The notes: generated from the letters alone by a model not told the origin. A stretch of DNA of 64,000 nt from Aquificaceae bacterium (GCA_027079305.1 JALWVU010000073.1:149588-213587); one strand, 5' to 3'. Shown: positions 36,780 to 44,898, numbered from the stretch's first letter. Made by a program: numbers and translations.

Positions 36780-37292
36780 CTAATCCGTCAAGAGGAATCC
36801 GTAGGCCACACGCCCGAAGTAGGTTCCCCCGAACTCTTTGGTAAGCTCTCTGTATATCTCCTTTGCGGACTTTCTGTCTCCACTCTTCTCAAGGGAAAAG
36901 GCCTTGAGGAGCAGGGCGGAAGGATAGTTGAATTTATCTTTACCGACCTTCTCGAGGATCTTGAGGGCTTCCTCGGTCCTTCCTTCAGAGTAAAGCTCGT
37001 AAGCTTTTCTCTCCTCCAGTAGGGATCTGACCTGCTCCTCCTTCGTATGGGAAAGGGCCTTCTCCACATCCGAGCCCGAGATCAGGAGGAAGTAGGCGTA
37101 TATAGGTGTTCCCTTAACCTTTTTCTCTACCTCATTCCTTTTAATCTCTCCCAGCTCATAGCGGTATACGAGCGTGGTGAGCTCCTCCATCTTCTCTCTC
37201 TGATGCTTTCTCCAGTAGCTAAAACCTCCCACCAGAGAGGCTATAAAAAGTACCAGCAGGATGCCCGCGAGGATCTCCCTGCTCAGTATCAT
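36780..37292 (-). CDS. membrane-anchored TPR-like protein (YfgM type)
   Basis: 170 residues. One N-terminal membrane anchor (LAGILLVLFIASLVGGFSYW) is followed by an extracytoplasmic helical region ending in TPR-like pairs: EERKAYELYSEGRTEEALKILEKV, NYPSALLLKAFSLEKSGDRKSAKEIYRELTKEFGG. The layout is like YfgM/TPR_21 proteins that work with periplasmic chaperones and the Sec machinery. The function is inferred from layout only. It overlaps the frr stop by 4 nt. Confidence 0.7.
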   Translation of the reverse strand: MILSREILAGILLVLFIASLVGGFSYWRKHQREKMEELTTLVYRYELGEIKRNEVEKKVKGTPIYAYFLLISGSDVEKALSHTKEEQVRSLLEERKAYELYSEGRTEEALKILEKVGKDKFNYPSALLLKAFSLEKSGDRKSAKEIYRELTKEFGGTYFGRVAYGFLLTD

Positions 37293-37843
37293 ACGGTCAT
37301 TATCTCCTCTTCCTTGGCTTCGAGAATCTGGTTTATCTCCTCTATGTGCCTGTCCGTGATCTTCTGAAGCCTTTCAAGGGCCCTCTTCTTCTCGTCCTCC
37401 GAGATACCTTCGAGCTCCTCTATCATCTCCTTCGCGTCCCTCCTGAGGTTCCTTACCGCCACCCTCGCCTCCTCAGCCAGCTTGTGGAGCATGCGGGCTA
37501 TCTCTTTCCTCCTCTCTTCGGTGAGGGGAGGCAGGTTTATCCTTATGAGGTTCCCCTGAGTGTTCGGATTCAGATTCAGCTCTTCCCTTATGACCTTCTC
37601 TATGGCAGGGATGGCGTTCGCGTCCCAGACCTGGATCGTTATCTGGCTCGGCTCGGGAACGGATATGGTTCCGAGCTGTTTCAGGGGGACTTTGGAGCCG
37701 TAGTAGTCGACCTTGAGCTCCTCCACGAGGGCTGTGGAGGCCCTTCCCGTTCTTATTCCCGCTATCTCGCTCTTGAAGTGCTGGACGCTCTTTTTCATGT
37801 CCTTCTCGGTCTCTTTAAGGATGTCCTCTATCTCCTGCACCAT
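37289..37843 (-). CDS. frr: ribosome recycling factor
   Basis: 184 residues, standard length. Recognised by FKSEIAGIRTGRASTALVEEL near residue 25, LGTISVPEPSQITIQVWD, VIREELNLNPNTQGNLIRINLPPLTEERRKEI and the C-terminal helix IEELEGISEDEKKRALERLQKI. RRF splits post-termination ribosomes together with EF-G. It leads the frr-TPR-surE-murF-PilZ-kinase operon. TATAAT ends 11 nt before the ATG, the longest spacing in the leaderless-like set. The usual pyrH/tsf neighbours are not here. Confidence 0.97.
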   Translation of the reverse strand: MVQEIEDILKETEKDMKKSVQHFKSEIAGIRTGRASTALVEELKVDYYGSKVPLKQLGTISVPEPSQITIQVWDANAIPAIEKVIREELNLNPNTQGNLIRINLPPLTEERRKEIARMLHKLAEEARVAVRNLRRDAKEMIEELEGISEDEKKRALERLQKITDRHIEEINQILEAKEEEIMTV

Positions 37844-37890
37844 GGTTTTACATTATTATATGACAGAAGACATCAAAAAGCCCCCCGCCC

Positions 37891-37916
37891 GCTGGTAGAA
37901 TGGCTACAAAACCAGC
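37891..37916 (+). promoter_or_regulatory. inverted repeat in the tpx leader, overlapping a possible -10
   Basis: GCTGG at 37891-37895 pairs with CCAGC at 37912-37916, and inside it GTAG pairs with CTAC. A TAGAAT at 37895-37900 could be the tpx -10. The element sits just before the GGAGGAGGTG ribosome site. It could be an operator for a peroxide or redox regulator or a transcript hairpin; this is inference. Confidence 0.3.
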
Positions 37917-37931
37917 AGGAGGAGGTGAATC

Positions 37932-38444
37932 ATGGCACAGACGGTAACTCTGAAGGGCAATACAGTGAGCCTGGTGGGACCGGATCTGAACGTGGGAGAT
38001 GAGGCTCCCGAGGCGGTCGTGGTCACCAAGGACTTAGAGGAGAAGAGGATAGGAGGAGCCAAGGGAAAGGTCCAGCTCATCATAACTGTTCCCTCCCTCG
38101 ACACTCCTGTATGTGAGACCGAAACCAAGAAGTTCAACGAGCTGGTCCAAGATCTGGGGGACAAGGTGGACGTTACCGTGGTCTCCATGGACCTTCCCTT
38201 CGCGGAGAAGAGGTTCTGCGAGAGCTTCAGCATAGGCAACGTTACGGTTGCCTCCGACTTCAGATACAGGGACATGGAGAAATACGGCGTCCTTATAGCG
38301 GAGGGAGCTCTGAAGGGCATACTCGCCAGGGCTGTGTTCATAGTGGACCCCGAAGGCAAGATAGCCTACAAACAGCTCGTTCCCGAGATAACACAGGAGC
38401 CCAACTACGACGAGGTGATGGAGAAGCTCAAGTCCATGGTCTGA
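37932..38444 (+). CDS. tpx: thiol peroxidase
   Basis: 170 residues. It is an atypical 2-Cys peroxiredoxin: the peroxidatic Cys lies in TVPSLDTPVCETETKKF near residue 61 and the resolving Cys in PFAEKRFCESFSIGNV near 95, with ARAVFIVDPEGKIAYKQLVPEI near the end. Tpx reduces lipid and alkyl hydroperoxides with thioredoxin as donor. The ATG has a strong GGAGGAGGTG ribosome site. It stands alone, followed by a GC hairpin, and is convergent to the Uma2 gene. A thioredoxin-fold protein is at 46625 but is not linked. Confidence 0.96.
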   Translation: MAQTVTLKGNTVSLVGPDLNVGDEAPEAVVVTKDLEEKRIGGAKGKVQLIITVPSLDTPVCETETKKFNELVQDLGDKVDVTVVSMDLPFAEKRFCESFSIGNVTVASDFRYRDMEKYGVLIAEGALKGILARAVFIVDPEGKIAYKQLVPEITQEPNYDEVMEKLKSMV

Positions 38445-38446
38445 TC

Positions 38447-38464
38447 GGGGGCCTCTCCCCCTTT
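38447..38464 (+). terminator. possible intrinsic terminator after tpx
   Basis: GGGGG (38447-38451), loop CCTCT, CCCCC (38457-38461), then TTT. It starts 2 nt after the tpx stop. The U-tract is short, so strength is uncertain; on the other strand it would lie at the end of the Uma2 gene. Confidence 0.4.
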
Positions 38465-39020
38465 AGAATATCTCCCTCAGGTTAATCTTAAAGCCTTTTA
38501 CTATCTTGGAGCTGACCTCCTCCTTTCCCTCCCCCAGACAGGCTTCGTTGTGTATTTCGTATTTACCTCTACCGCTTAGGACCAGAACCTCCACGCACCC
38601 CATCTCGGGGTAGACGAGCCAGAACTCTTTAACGCCGAAGCTTTCGTAGACCTCCTTCTTTTCGAGGGTGTCCCTCCCCAAGGTCGTTGGAGAGACGACC
38701 TCTATCACCAGGTCGGGAGGGCCGAATATAGCCTTATCCTCGTCTATTATCCCCAACCTTTCCTTTGAGACGAAGACTATATCGGGCTGGAAGACAAACT
38801 TCTCCCCCAGAACCACATCGACGGGAGCGTAGAAGACCTCTCCCAAGTCCTTGCTTCTAACGTAGCTCCAGAGGGCGAACTCGAGGTTCCTGGATATTTT
38901 CTGATGCCTCGGTCTGGGTGCGGGCGCCACGATCAGCCTCCCCCCTATTATCTCGTATCTCTTGTCGTCGTTCAGTTTCAGATAATCCTCGTATGTCCAC
39001 TCCCTCTGGGCGGTCCTCAT
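38463..39020 (-). CDS. Uma2 family (DUF820) putative restriction-endonuclease-fold nuclease
   Basis: 185 residues. The core PD-(D/E)xK-like pattern is GPPDLVIEVVSPTT near residue 100 followed by KKEVYESFGVKEFWLVYPE. An N-terminal WTYEDYLKLNDDKRYEIIGG and RHQKISRNLEFALWSYV are typical of Uma2/DUF820. These nucleases are abundant in cyanobacteria and some thermophiles, and their biological role is not known. It overlaps the gcvPB stop by 4 nt, so it is cotranscribed with a metabolic gene and is not in a defence island. Confidence 0.85.
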   Translation of the reverse strand: MRTAQREWTYEDYLKLNDDKRYEIIGGRLIVAPAPRPRHQKISRNLEFALWSYVRSKDLGEVFYAPVDVVLGEKFVFQPDIVFVSKERLGIIDEDKAIFGPPDLVIEVVSPTTLGRDTLEKKEVYESFGVKEFWLVYPEMGCVEVLVLSGRGKYEIHNEACLGEGKEEVSSKIVKGFKINLREIF

Positions 39021-40456
39021 CCTCGGTATCTAAATATAGGCTTCCTGTTGGCCTCCGCCTCTCTGATTCTTCTGACGGGTGTCCTGAAGGGAGCCTTGTT
39101 AAGCTTCTCGGGGCTCTCTTTAGCCTCCTTAACTATGTTCCTTAAGGCCTTTGCAAACCTCCTGAGGGTGTCCGGGCTTTCCGTCTCCGTGGGCTCTATC
39201 ATGAGGGCTTCCTTGACTATGAGGGGGAAGTATACGGTGGGGGCGTAGAAGCCGTAGTCTAAGAGCCTCTTGGCGACCCCCATGGCGTTTGTCTTGTATT
39301 TGAGCAGGTTCACTGCGGAGAGGACGAACTCGTGCATGCAGGGAGCCTGAGGGTAGGGGTCCACGAAAACTCCTCTGAGCAGGTGCCTGAGATACCTGGC
39401 GTTGAGGACCGCGAACTTGGCTATCTTATCTATCTCCCTTCCGTAGCTTAGGATATAGGCCAGGGCCCTCAGCCAGACCCCGAAGTGGCCGTGGAAGGCC
39501 AGAAGCCTCCCCACGCTCTTGGGGATATCCCAGTTCAGGTAGTATCTCTCCCCGTCGAACTCTACCTGGGGGACGGGCAGGTAGGGTTTCAACCTCTCCG
39601 AAACTCCCACGGAACCGCTTCCGGGTCCTCCTCCCCCGTGGGGCGTGGAGAAGGTCTTGTGAAGGTTAAAGTGCATAACGTCCACACCCCAGTCCCCGGG
39701 CCTTGCCACCCCAACGAGGGCGTTGAAGTTGGCCCCGTCCATGTAGAGGAGCGCGTCCCTTTTGTGAAGTTCTTCTGCCATGTCTCCCACCTTGCTCTCG
39801 AATATCCCGAGAGTGTTGGGGTTGGTTATCATCAGGGCCGCGGTCTCATCGTCGAGCTTCTTCATAAAGTCCTCCCAGTCGAGCTCTCCCCCCTCGTTGC
39901 TCTTTACCGTTATCACCTCAAAGCCGCATATGGCCGCCGAGGCGGGGTTGGTCCCGTGGGCGGAATCGGGTATTAGTATCTTCCTCTTGTGATCGTTCCC
40001 CCTATCCTTGTGGTAGGCGTGGATCAGGAGGAGACCAAGAAACTCACCTTGCGCCCCCGCCGCCGGCTGGAGGGAGACCTCCGCAAAGCCCCCCAGCTCC
40101 TTTAGGAGCTCCTTGAGCTCGTAGGCCACCTTCAGAGTCCCCTGAATGAACTCCTCGGGAGCGAGGGGATGGACATCTTTAAAACCCTCTGTATTTGCCA
40201 GCTCCTCGTTTATCCTGGGGTTGTATTTCATGGTGCAGGATCCTAAGGGGACCATGGTAGTGTCTATGGAGTAGTTGAGCTGGGAGAGCTTGGTAAAGTG
40301 CCTGACCACGTCGAGCTCGGAGAGCTGGGGCAGGGGGAGGTCCTCCCTCAGGTATCCTTCCGGAACGACCTCCGATGGATCAACCTCGGGCACATCGAGC
40401 CTGGGAAGTCCATATCCTTTTCTTCCCTCTTTAGACAGTTCGAAGAGAAACTCCAT
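39017..40456 (-). CDS. gcvPB: glycine dehydrogenase (decarboxylating) subunit 2
   Basis: 479 residues, the length of the split P-protein beta subunit. TTMVPLGSCTMKYNPRINEELA near residue 65, SAHGTNPASAAICGFEV near 170, LYMDGANFNALVGVARPGD and the PLP lysine in FNLHKTFSTPHGGGGPG near 275 identify it. It decarboxylates glycine and passes the methylamine group to lipoylated H-protein. gcvPA and gcvT are not in the window; a GcvH-like protein lies at 46144 but has unusual features. TAAAAT lies 9 nt upstream of the ATG, with no ribosome site, and the promoter is shared with the divergent transferase gene. Confidence 0.96.
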   Translation of the reverse strand: MEFLFELSKEGRKGYGLPRLDVPEVDPSEVVPEGYLREDLPLPQLSELDVVRHFTKLSQLNYSIDTTMVPLGSCTMKYNPRINEELANTEGFKDVHPLAPEEFIQGTLKVAYELKELLKELGGFAEVSLQPAAGAQGEFLGLLLIHAYHKDRGNDHKRKILIPDSAHGTNPASAAICGFEVITVKSNEGGELDWEDFMKKLDDETAALMITNPNTLGIFESKVGDMAEELHKRDALLYMDGANFNALVGVARPGDWGVDVMHFNLHKTFSTPHGGGGPGSGSVGVSERLKPYLPVPQVEFDGERYYLNWDIPKSVGRLLAFHGHFGVWLRALAYILSYGREIDKIAKFAVLNARYLRHLLRGVFVDPYPQAPCMHEFVLSAVNLLKYKTNAMGVAKRLLDYGFYAPTVYFPLIVKEALMIEPTETESPDTLRRFAKALRNIVKEAKESPEKLNKAPFRTPVRRIREAEANRKPIFRYRG

Positions 40457-40465
40457 GGAGGTGTT

Positions 40466-40489
40466 ATTTTAACTCAGTTTGATTAAAAT
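40466..40489. promoter_or_regulatory. divergent -10 elements for gcvPB and the GT39 gene
   Basis: Minus-strand TAAAAT at 40471-40466 lies 9 nt before the gcvPB ATG (40456). Plus-strand TAAAAT at 40484-40489 lies 8 nt before the transferase ATG (40498). Neither gene has a Shine-Dalgarno site. Confidence 0.5.
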
Positions 40490-40497
40490 CTACTGCC

Positions 40498-41880
40498 ATG
40501 AAGCTTCTGGCCATAATGCTTGCGTTAGCCTGTTTCATCTCAATGCTACCAAACATAAACGACTACCAGTTTAGGGGTGAGGAGGCGCTCAGAACAATAG
40601 TCGCCTACGAAATGTCCAAAAGCGGAAATCTGGCACAGCCTTCCTTTCTCGGAGAGCCCTACTACAGCAAACCTCCCCTGTTCAACTGGTTCATACTGCT
40701 AAGTTCCGAGCTAATACCCTGGTCCGAGCTCACCGCGAGGGCGGTTACGCTAACGTCTCTGCTATTAACCCTGTTAGCCATATACGCCCTTTCCCGCGTG
40801 GTCGCGGAGGATAAACCTGAAGTAGCCTTCGTAGCTCCGCTCGTTTTCATAAGCTTCTCCGATGTTCTCTTCTGGTATGGATACCTCGCAGAGATAGACG
40901 TAACGCTGACGATGGTAAACACGCTTGTCGTCCTTACCTTAATAAAAGGCTTCAAAAGCTCCAGTTACACATACCTCTGCCTCTCCGGTCTGCTAACGGG
41001 TGTTTCCTTTCTATTAAAAGGAATTCCCTCTTACGCTTTCTGGTTTTTGAGCAGTGTAGCTCTAATCTTGTTTTACAGGAGAGAAATGAATGTCAAGTTC
41101 TATGCGAGTCTGGTAGTCGCAGGTCTACTATCTCTCATAATACCTCTCCTGTGGATTTTACAGACTAAGGATCCACAGATTTACGCCTTCACCCTCCTGC
41201 GGGAGACCTTCTCCAAAGTCAAAGGAGACTCAAACTTTTTAGACTTTTTCACACATGCGCTCTCCTATCCTCTACTCAATCTTAAACAGCTCCTGCCAGC
41301 GAGCCTTATAGTGCTTTATGCAGTCTTCAAGGACAGATCCAGCACCATACATGAACTGCCGAGGGATCTGAAAGCCTTACTCTTGATTTGCCTGCTTAAC
41401 TATCTGCCCTATATAGTGTCCGCTGGTAGTAGAGGAAGGTATGTTCTGCCTCTGTTCCCTATGCTTGCCATAGTGTTCGCCTACATAATTTTGCAAAGCA
41501 GAAAGTTAACAAGGGTCTTTCTTGCAAGCGTGGCCCTGCTGGTTGTGCTCAGGTTTGCCTTCGGTGTGTGGGGTTTACCCCTTTTGGAAAAGCAGAGAGG
41601 GCCTCTCAAAGAGACAGCCTACACCATAAACTCCCTTATGAAACCGGAAGACGTTCTGGCCTGTGAGTGCAGATCTGATGAGAGGAAGGCGGTGTGCCTT
41701 TATCTTGACTTCCTACGGGATGACTTCATAAAAACCCGCAGGTTGACGCCAGATTGGAATTATCTTATAGCCTGCGTGCCGGTAAAGGAGCAGGGGATAA
41801 AAGAGATTTTAAAGGTTCACATACGAAAGAATCAATATGTATACCTTTACCTCAGAGAATTTCAAGACCTGAAAAGATAA
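40498..41880 (+). CDS. ArnT-like family 39 glycosyltransferase, membrane protein
   Basis: 460 residues. The N-terminal membrane segment is followed by DYQFRGEEALRTIVAYEMSKSGN and YYSKPPLFNWFI, the catalytic-loop pattern (acidic residue, then YxKPPL) of PMT/ArnT transferases that use polyprenyl-phosphate sugars. About ten membrane segments follow, then a soluble C-terminal part with a cysteine cluster (DVLACECRSDERKAVCLYL). It probably glycosylates lipid A or a surface protein; the acceptor is unknown. The gene looks more AT-rich than its neighbours and uses more TTA/ATA codons, a possible sign of transfer. Its 3' end overlaps ndk by 29 nt tail to tail. Confidence 0.8.
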   Translation: MKLLAIMLALACFISMLPNINDYQFRGEEALRTIVAYEMSKSGNLAQPSFLGEPYYSKPPLFNWFILLSSELIPWSELTARAVTLTSLLLTLLAIYALSRVVAEDKPEVAFVAPLVFISFSDVLFWYGYLAEIDVTLTMVNTLVVLTLIKGFKSSSYTYLCLSGLLTGVSFLLKGIPSYAFWFLSSVALILFYRREMNVKFYASLVVAGLLSLIIPLLWILQTKDPQIYAFTLLRETFSKVKGDSNFLDFFTHALSYPLLNLKQLLPASLIVLYAVFKDRSSTIHELPRDLKALLLICLLNYLPYIVSAGSRGRYVLPLFPMLAIVFAYIILQSRKLTRVFLASVALLVVLRFAFGVWGLPLLEKQRGPLKETAYTINSLMKPEDVLACECRSDERKAVCLYLDFLRDDFIKTRRLTPDWNYLIACVPVKEQGIKEILKVHIRKNQYVYLYLREFQDLKR

Positions 41881-42274
41881 AAGGTATCTCGTAACTTGCG
41901 GACTCCTTGGAGTCGGAAGCGTGTATAGCGTTCTTTCCCTTATCAGTCCCGAAGAGGGCCCTTATGGAGTTGGGGGCGGTTTTCCTCGCCTCTTCACTAT
42001 CGGTAGGACCTATTATCTCACGGACCCTCTGGATCGCATTCTCGCCTTCGAGAACCGCAGCCACAACGGGGCCGGAGATCATGAACTCTACAAGCTCACC
42101 ATAGAAAGGTCTGTCTTTATGAACTATGTAGAACTGCTTAGCCTGTTCCTCTGTAAATCTGAACATCTTGAGGGCCTTTATCTCAAAACCCTCTTCCAGG
42201 AACCTGTCGAGTATCTTTCCCACAGCCTTCTTCTCGACAGCATCGGGCTTGATGATTATGAGCGTTCTCTCCAT
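41852..42274 (-). CDS. ndk: nucleoside diphosphate kinase
   Basis: 140 residues from ATG 42274, chosen because GGAGGT lies 8 nt upstream; a TTG three codons earlier overlaps that ribosome site. ERTLIIIKPDAVEKKAVGKIL near the start and the active-site histidine in NAIHASDSKESASYEI near residue 118 identify Ndk. The enzyme balances all NTP and dNTP pools by a phosphohistidine intermediate. It is 5 nt downstream of the ATP synthase delta gene and belongs to that operon. The histidine loop has Ala in place of the usual Gly (HGSDS to HASDS), probably tolerated. Confidence 0.95.
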   Translation of the reverse strand: MERTLIIIKPDAVEKKAVGKILDRFLEEGFEIKALKMFRFTEEQAKQFYIVHKDRPFYGELVEFMISGPVVAAVLEGENAIQRVREIIGPTDSEEARKTAPNSIRALFGTDKGKNAIHASDSKESASYEIPFIFSGLEIL

Positions 42275-42279
42275 GGGGA

Positions 42280-42822
42280 TCAACCTCCGTGAACGAGGAG
42301 TCTCTCCAGCTGTCTCTTGACAGAGGTATCTATCACAAAGCCTGAGGTCTTAAACAGGAAGCCTCCTATGAGCCTCTCATCGTATCCTACCTGAACTTCA
42401 AGCTCCCTACCGAGAACCTTCTGAACAGCATCCACTATCCTGTCAACTTCTTCCTTATCGACCTCCTTAGCCAGGTAGAGGTAACCTTTGGACATTTTCA
42501 TAAGTTTCTCAACCTCGTGGTCGTAGAGCCTCTTCATCTCCGGGAGAAGTGAGAAGGCGTTTATGTCGACTATGTATTCGAAGATCTCAAGGGCCTCTCC
42601 CGGAACTTTAAACTTCTCCATCAAGCCTTTGAGAAACTCTATCTTCTTCTCCTTGGGGACAAAGGGGCTAACGAAGTAGTTCCTCGCCTCCCTGCTCTTT
42701 CTGTATAAGTTAGCGAGGAAGCCCACAAATTCTCCGGTGGCTATCAGGGTCTCTCTGTCTTTGGGGAGCTTTCTAACGAGTAGTCTTACCGCCTTCCTGG
42801 CTATCTCCTTTCTTTTAAGCAT
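42280..42822 (-). CDS. atpH: ATP synthase F1 delta subunit
   Basis: 180 residues. The helical N-domain (KEIARKAVRLLVRKLPKDRETLIATGEF) and the C-terminal GGFLFKTSGFVIDTSVKRQLERL, a family motif, identify AtpH/OSCP. It connects the peripheral stalk (b, b') to the F1 head. It overlaps atpF by 8 nt. Other F1 genes (alpha, gamma, beta, epsilon) and the a and c subunits are not in this window, so the ATP synthase genes are dispersed. Confidence 0.93.
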   Translation of the reverse strand: MLKRKEIARKAVRLLVRKLPKDRETLIATGEFVGFLANLYRKSREARNYFVSPFVPKEKKIEFLKGLMEKFKVPGEALEIFEYIVDINAFSLLPEMKRLYDHEVEKLMKMSKGYLYLAKEVDKEEVDRIVDAVQKVLGRELEVQVGYDERLIGGFLFKTSGFVIDTSVKRQLERLLVHGG

Positions 42823-43372
42823 TTCCCTTCTCCTCCAGAATCCTGAGCTGTCTGTCTATGTATTTCTTTTGAACCTCCGGATTTTTGAAAGTGTCCTCGA
42901 GCATGCTGACCGCTATCTCCTCAGCCTTCTTCATTCCGTATAAAGCAAGCTCTTCCTTAGCTTTCTTAAGCTCTATCTCAACAGTTTCGCGAGCTTTCTC
43001 TTTAACCCTCTCCGCAACTTCCTGAGCGTGCTTTCTGGCCTCCTCTATCTCCGCTTGAGCGGATTCCTTGGCGAGGGCTATGGATTCGTCCGCTCTCACT
43101 TTGGCCTTTTCAAGCTCCTCCCTGGCCTTCTGGAGTTCCTCCTTGGCCTTTATAAGCTCCTGTTCGGACTCGTCCACACTCTGAGTCAGAGATTTCCAGA
43201 AGTTGTTAAAAGCCTCCCCTACAGGCCCTCTTCCGAACCAGTAAACTATCCCCAGGAAGAGGAGTATGTTAAAACCTTTCCAGAAAAGCTCCAGCGGGCT
43301 GTGATGGCCTCCCTCTTCCGCGGCAAAGGCCAGGGTAAGAGTAATCAACGATAAAAAGAAGACTTTTCTCAT
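42815..43372 (-). CDS. atpF: ATP synthase F0 b subunit
   Basis: 185 residues. A cleavable-looking or first membrane segment (VFFLSLITLTLAFAAEEGG) is followed by LFWKGFNILLFLGIVYWFG. A long Glu/Lys/Ala-rich coiled coil follows (KAKEELQKAREELEKAKVRADES and onwards to ARETVEIELKKAKEELA). The extra N-terminal segment before the usual anchor may be a signal sequence, a feature also seen in some Aquificota and cyanobacterial b proteins. Paired with b' upstream, it should form a heterodimeric peripheral stalk. ATGA overlap with b'. Confidence 0.9.
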   Translation of the reverse strand: MRKVFFLSLITLTLAFAAEEGGHHSPLELFWKGFNILLFLGIVYWFGRGPVGEAFNNFWKSLTQSVDESEQELIKAKEELQKAREELEKAKVRADESIALAKESAQAEIEEARKHAQEVAERVKEKARETVEIELKKAKEELALYGMKKAEEIAVSMLEDTFKNPEVQKKYIDRQLRILEEKGNA

Positions 43373-43803
43373 GCCGCCTCTCCCAGTATCTTCTTCACTA
43401 TGTTCTGGGCTATATCGCGAACAGCGCTTTCGAGCTTTTTCTTCTCCTCCTCGAGGGAAGCTCTTATCTCACCGACCTTACGCTCCGCCTCCTCCTGGGC
43501 CTCTCTCTCCGCCCTCTCCACTATTTCCGTTCTTATCTTGTTGGCCTCCTTCTTGGCCTCCTCGAGGATGGAGTTGGCCTCAGAGCGAGCCTTCTCGAGT
43601 ATCTCTCTGGCCTCCTCAAGGATGCCACTTGCCTCTTCCCTGTATTTCTTTGCCCTTTCCAGATTTTCTCTGACGAGGGCTTCCCTCTCCTCTATAACCC
43701 TCGTGTAAGGCTTGACGAAGAAGATGTTTACGAGGAACACGAATATTAGAAAGAGGATGGCCTGGATCAGTAGCGTGATGTTGGGTATAACGCCTATATC
43801 CAT
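43369..43803 (-). CDS. ATP synthase F0 b' subunit
   Basis: 144 residues. A single N-terminal anchor (ITLLIQAILFLIFVFLVNIFFV) with KPYTRVIEEREALVRENLERA and a long coiled coil (ILEKARSEANSILEEAKKEANKI) ends in VRDIAQNIVKKILGEAA. This is the second b-type (b') subunit found with b in phototrophs and Aquificota. GGAGGCGGAG precedes the ATG. It begins the b'-b-delta-ndk operon on the minus strand. Confidence 0.9.
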   Translation of the reverse strand: MDIGVIPNITLLIQAILFLIFVFLVNIFFVKPYTRVIEEREALVRENLERAKKYREEASGILEEAREILEKARSEANSILEEAKKEANKIRTEIVERAEREAQEEAERKVGEIRASLEEEKKKLESAVRDIAQNIVKKILGEAA

Positions 43804-43858
43804 CTCCGCCTCCGATTTGGTTAAAGAATTATCCTACAAAGGCGGTGGGATTTCAAGA

Positions 43859-43987
43859 TCAACTTGCCTTGGCGAGCTTGCTCTGGAGAACCCTGTCCCT
43901 CTCCACCACCCTCTTGACCCTCTCCTTTATTCTCTTTCTATCCTTGCCCTTAACGACCTTTATTATGTTGGTTATCAAGCCCGCCAT
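43859..43987 (-). CDS. small basic protein, 42 residues, unknown
   Basis: This very short ORF has ATG at 43987 and TGA at 43859-43861. The product is MAGLITNIIKVVKGKDRK and continues as a highly basic amphipathic helix (RIKERVKRVV, RVLQSKLAKAS). TATAGT lies 7 nt before the ATG, the same spacing as at many genes in this window, which is the main reason to believe it. It lies upstream of b' in the same direction and is otherwise unexplained. Of the 347-nt gap between 43803 and 44151, only this ORF and the promoter at 44118 are recognisable. Confidence 0.4.
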   Translation of the reverse strand: MAGLITNIIKVVKGKDRKRIKERVKRVVERDRVLQSKLAKAS

Positions 43988-44117
43988 AGGGTTAACTATA
44001 AGCTTCCGATCCCCAAGCCCCAAAGCGAGTTTTTTCGGGTTCTCAGGAACTTATGAACTCACAGATATGTTTTTGAGATCTTGGAGTTTTTAGCGTGAAG
44101 AGGGCAAGTCCTTGAAT

Positions 44118-44123
44118 TATAAT
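44118..44123 (+). promoter_or_regulatory. -10 element for the CopD-like gene
   Basis: TATAAT lies 27 nt before the ATG at 44151. This leaves a leader of about 20 nt with a strong GGGAGGTGG ribosome site, in contrast to the leaderless-like starts elsewhere. No clear -35. Confidence 0.45.
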
Positions 44124-44150
44124 GCTCTAAGGTTCAAGGGAGGTGGCGTT

Positions 44151-44558
44151 ATGTATAAGTCCTTGCTCTTCCTGCATATATTCTTTGCGATGGTCTGGAT
44201 AGGGGGAATGGTGTTCAACCTGCTCTTTCTTCACCCCGCGGTCAAGGATCTTTCCCCCGAGGAGACGAGAAAAGCCCTCGCCCAAAAGGTTCTTAAGAGG
44301 TTCTTCCTCGCGGTCTGGCTCTCGATAGCGGTCCTCTTCCTCACCGGTATGGCCATGTGGCACTCCTTCAGACCCGATTTCAGCACCAATATACTTTTTC
44401 ACATAAAGCTCTTCGTCTTCGGGATAATGGTTTTCAACTTCGTCTACATATACTTCTGGCTCTTTAGAAAAAAACTTTTCAAGCATATCCCCAACTTCGT
44501 ATGGATAAACCTTATACTGGGGATATTTATAACACTCATAATCACCTATATAAGGTGA
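44151..44558 (+). CDS. CopD-like four-helix membrane protein
   Basis: 135 residues from ATG 44151, which has GGGAGGTGG upstream. There are four membrane segments with conserved His: LLFLHIFFAMVWIGGMVF (H9 and the WIGG motif), NLLFLHPAVKDL, AMWHSF and ILFHIKLFVFGIM. This pattern fits the CopD/heme-binding membrane proteins related to copper resistance and cytochrome-b-like redox proteins. Copper or heme binding is inferred. It is convergent to the cupin gene 1 nt away and near an oxidase-like gene, so a role in respiratory metal or heme handling is plausible. Confidence 0.65.
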   Translation: MYKSLLFLHIFFAMVWIGGMVFNLLFLHPAVKDLSPEETRKALAQKVLKRFFLAVWLSIAVLFLTGMAMWHSFRPDFSTNILFHIKLFVFGIMVFNFVYIYFWLFRKKLFKHIPNFVWINLILGIFITLIITYIR

Positions 44559-44559
44559 T

Positions 44560-44898
44560 TCAGGTAAGCTTGCCCACCACCCTCTGGGCGGTCGGATTGG
44601 GAGCTATCGTGGCCTCCACCACCGAGTCCTCCAGCGCCCTGAAGCCGTGAAGCTCCTGAGGCTCGTAAAAGACCGTATCCCCCTGACTCAGCGTTTCCTC
44701 CTTTCTCTCACCGCAGGTAAAGGTAAGTCTTCCCTTAAGAACGGTTATCAGCACGCTCGAGGGGGATCTGTGGGGCTTTATCTCCTGGCCCTCCCTTAGG
44801 TAAAACCTTATCACCTTTGCGTTCCCGTCCTCGTATACGAGCTCCCTCTGGGGGGAATGGTCCGAGAACCTCTCCTCAAACCTCTTCACCACCGCCAT
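44560..44898 (-). CDS. single-domain cupin protein
   Basis: 112 residues. It has a small beta barrel with motif 1 GQEIKPHRSPSSVLITVLKGRL and motif 2 SQGDTVFYEPQELHGFRAL. The first His-x-His is reduced to KPHRSP, so metal binding may be partial. The ATG has AAGGAGGTG upstream and overlaps the end of the oxidase-like gene by 23 nt, so both come from one transcript. Cupins of this size often sense or bind small metabolites or metals; the ligand is unknown. Confidence 0.75.
   Translation of the reverse strand: MAVVKRFEERFSDHSPQRELVYEDGNAKVIRFYLREGQEIKPHRSPSSVLITVLKGRLTFTCGERKEETLSQGDTVFYEPQELHGFRALEDSVVEATIAPNPTAQRVVGKLT

Noticed and set aside
38463..39020. Uma2 gene as part of a defence or mobile island
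   Set aside because: It is coupled to gcvPB and surrounded by housekeeping genes; no other defence or mobility gene is nearby.
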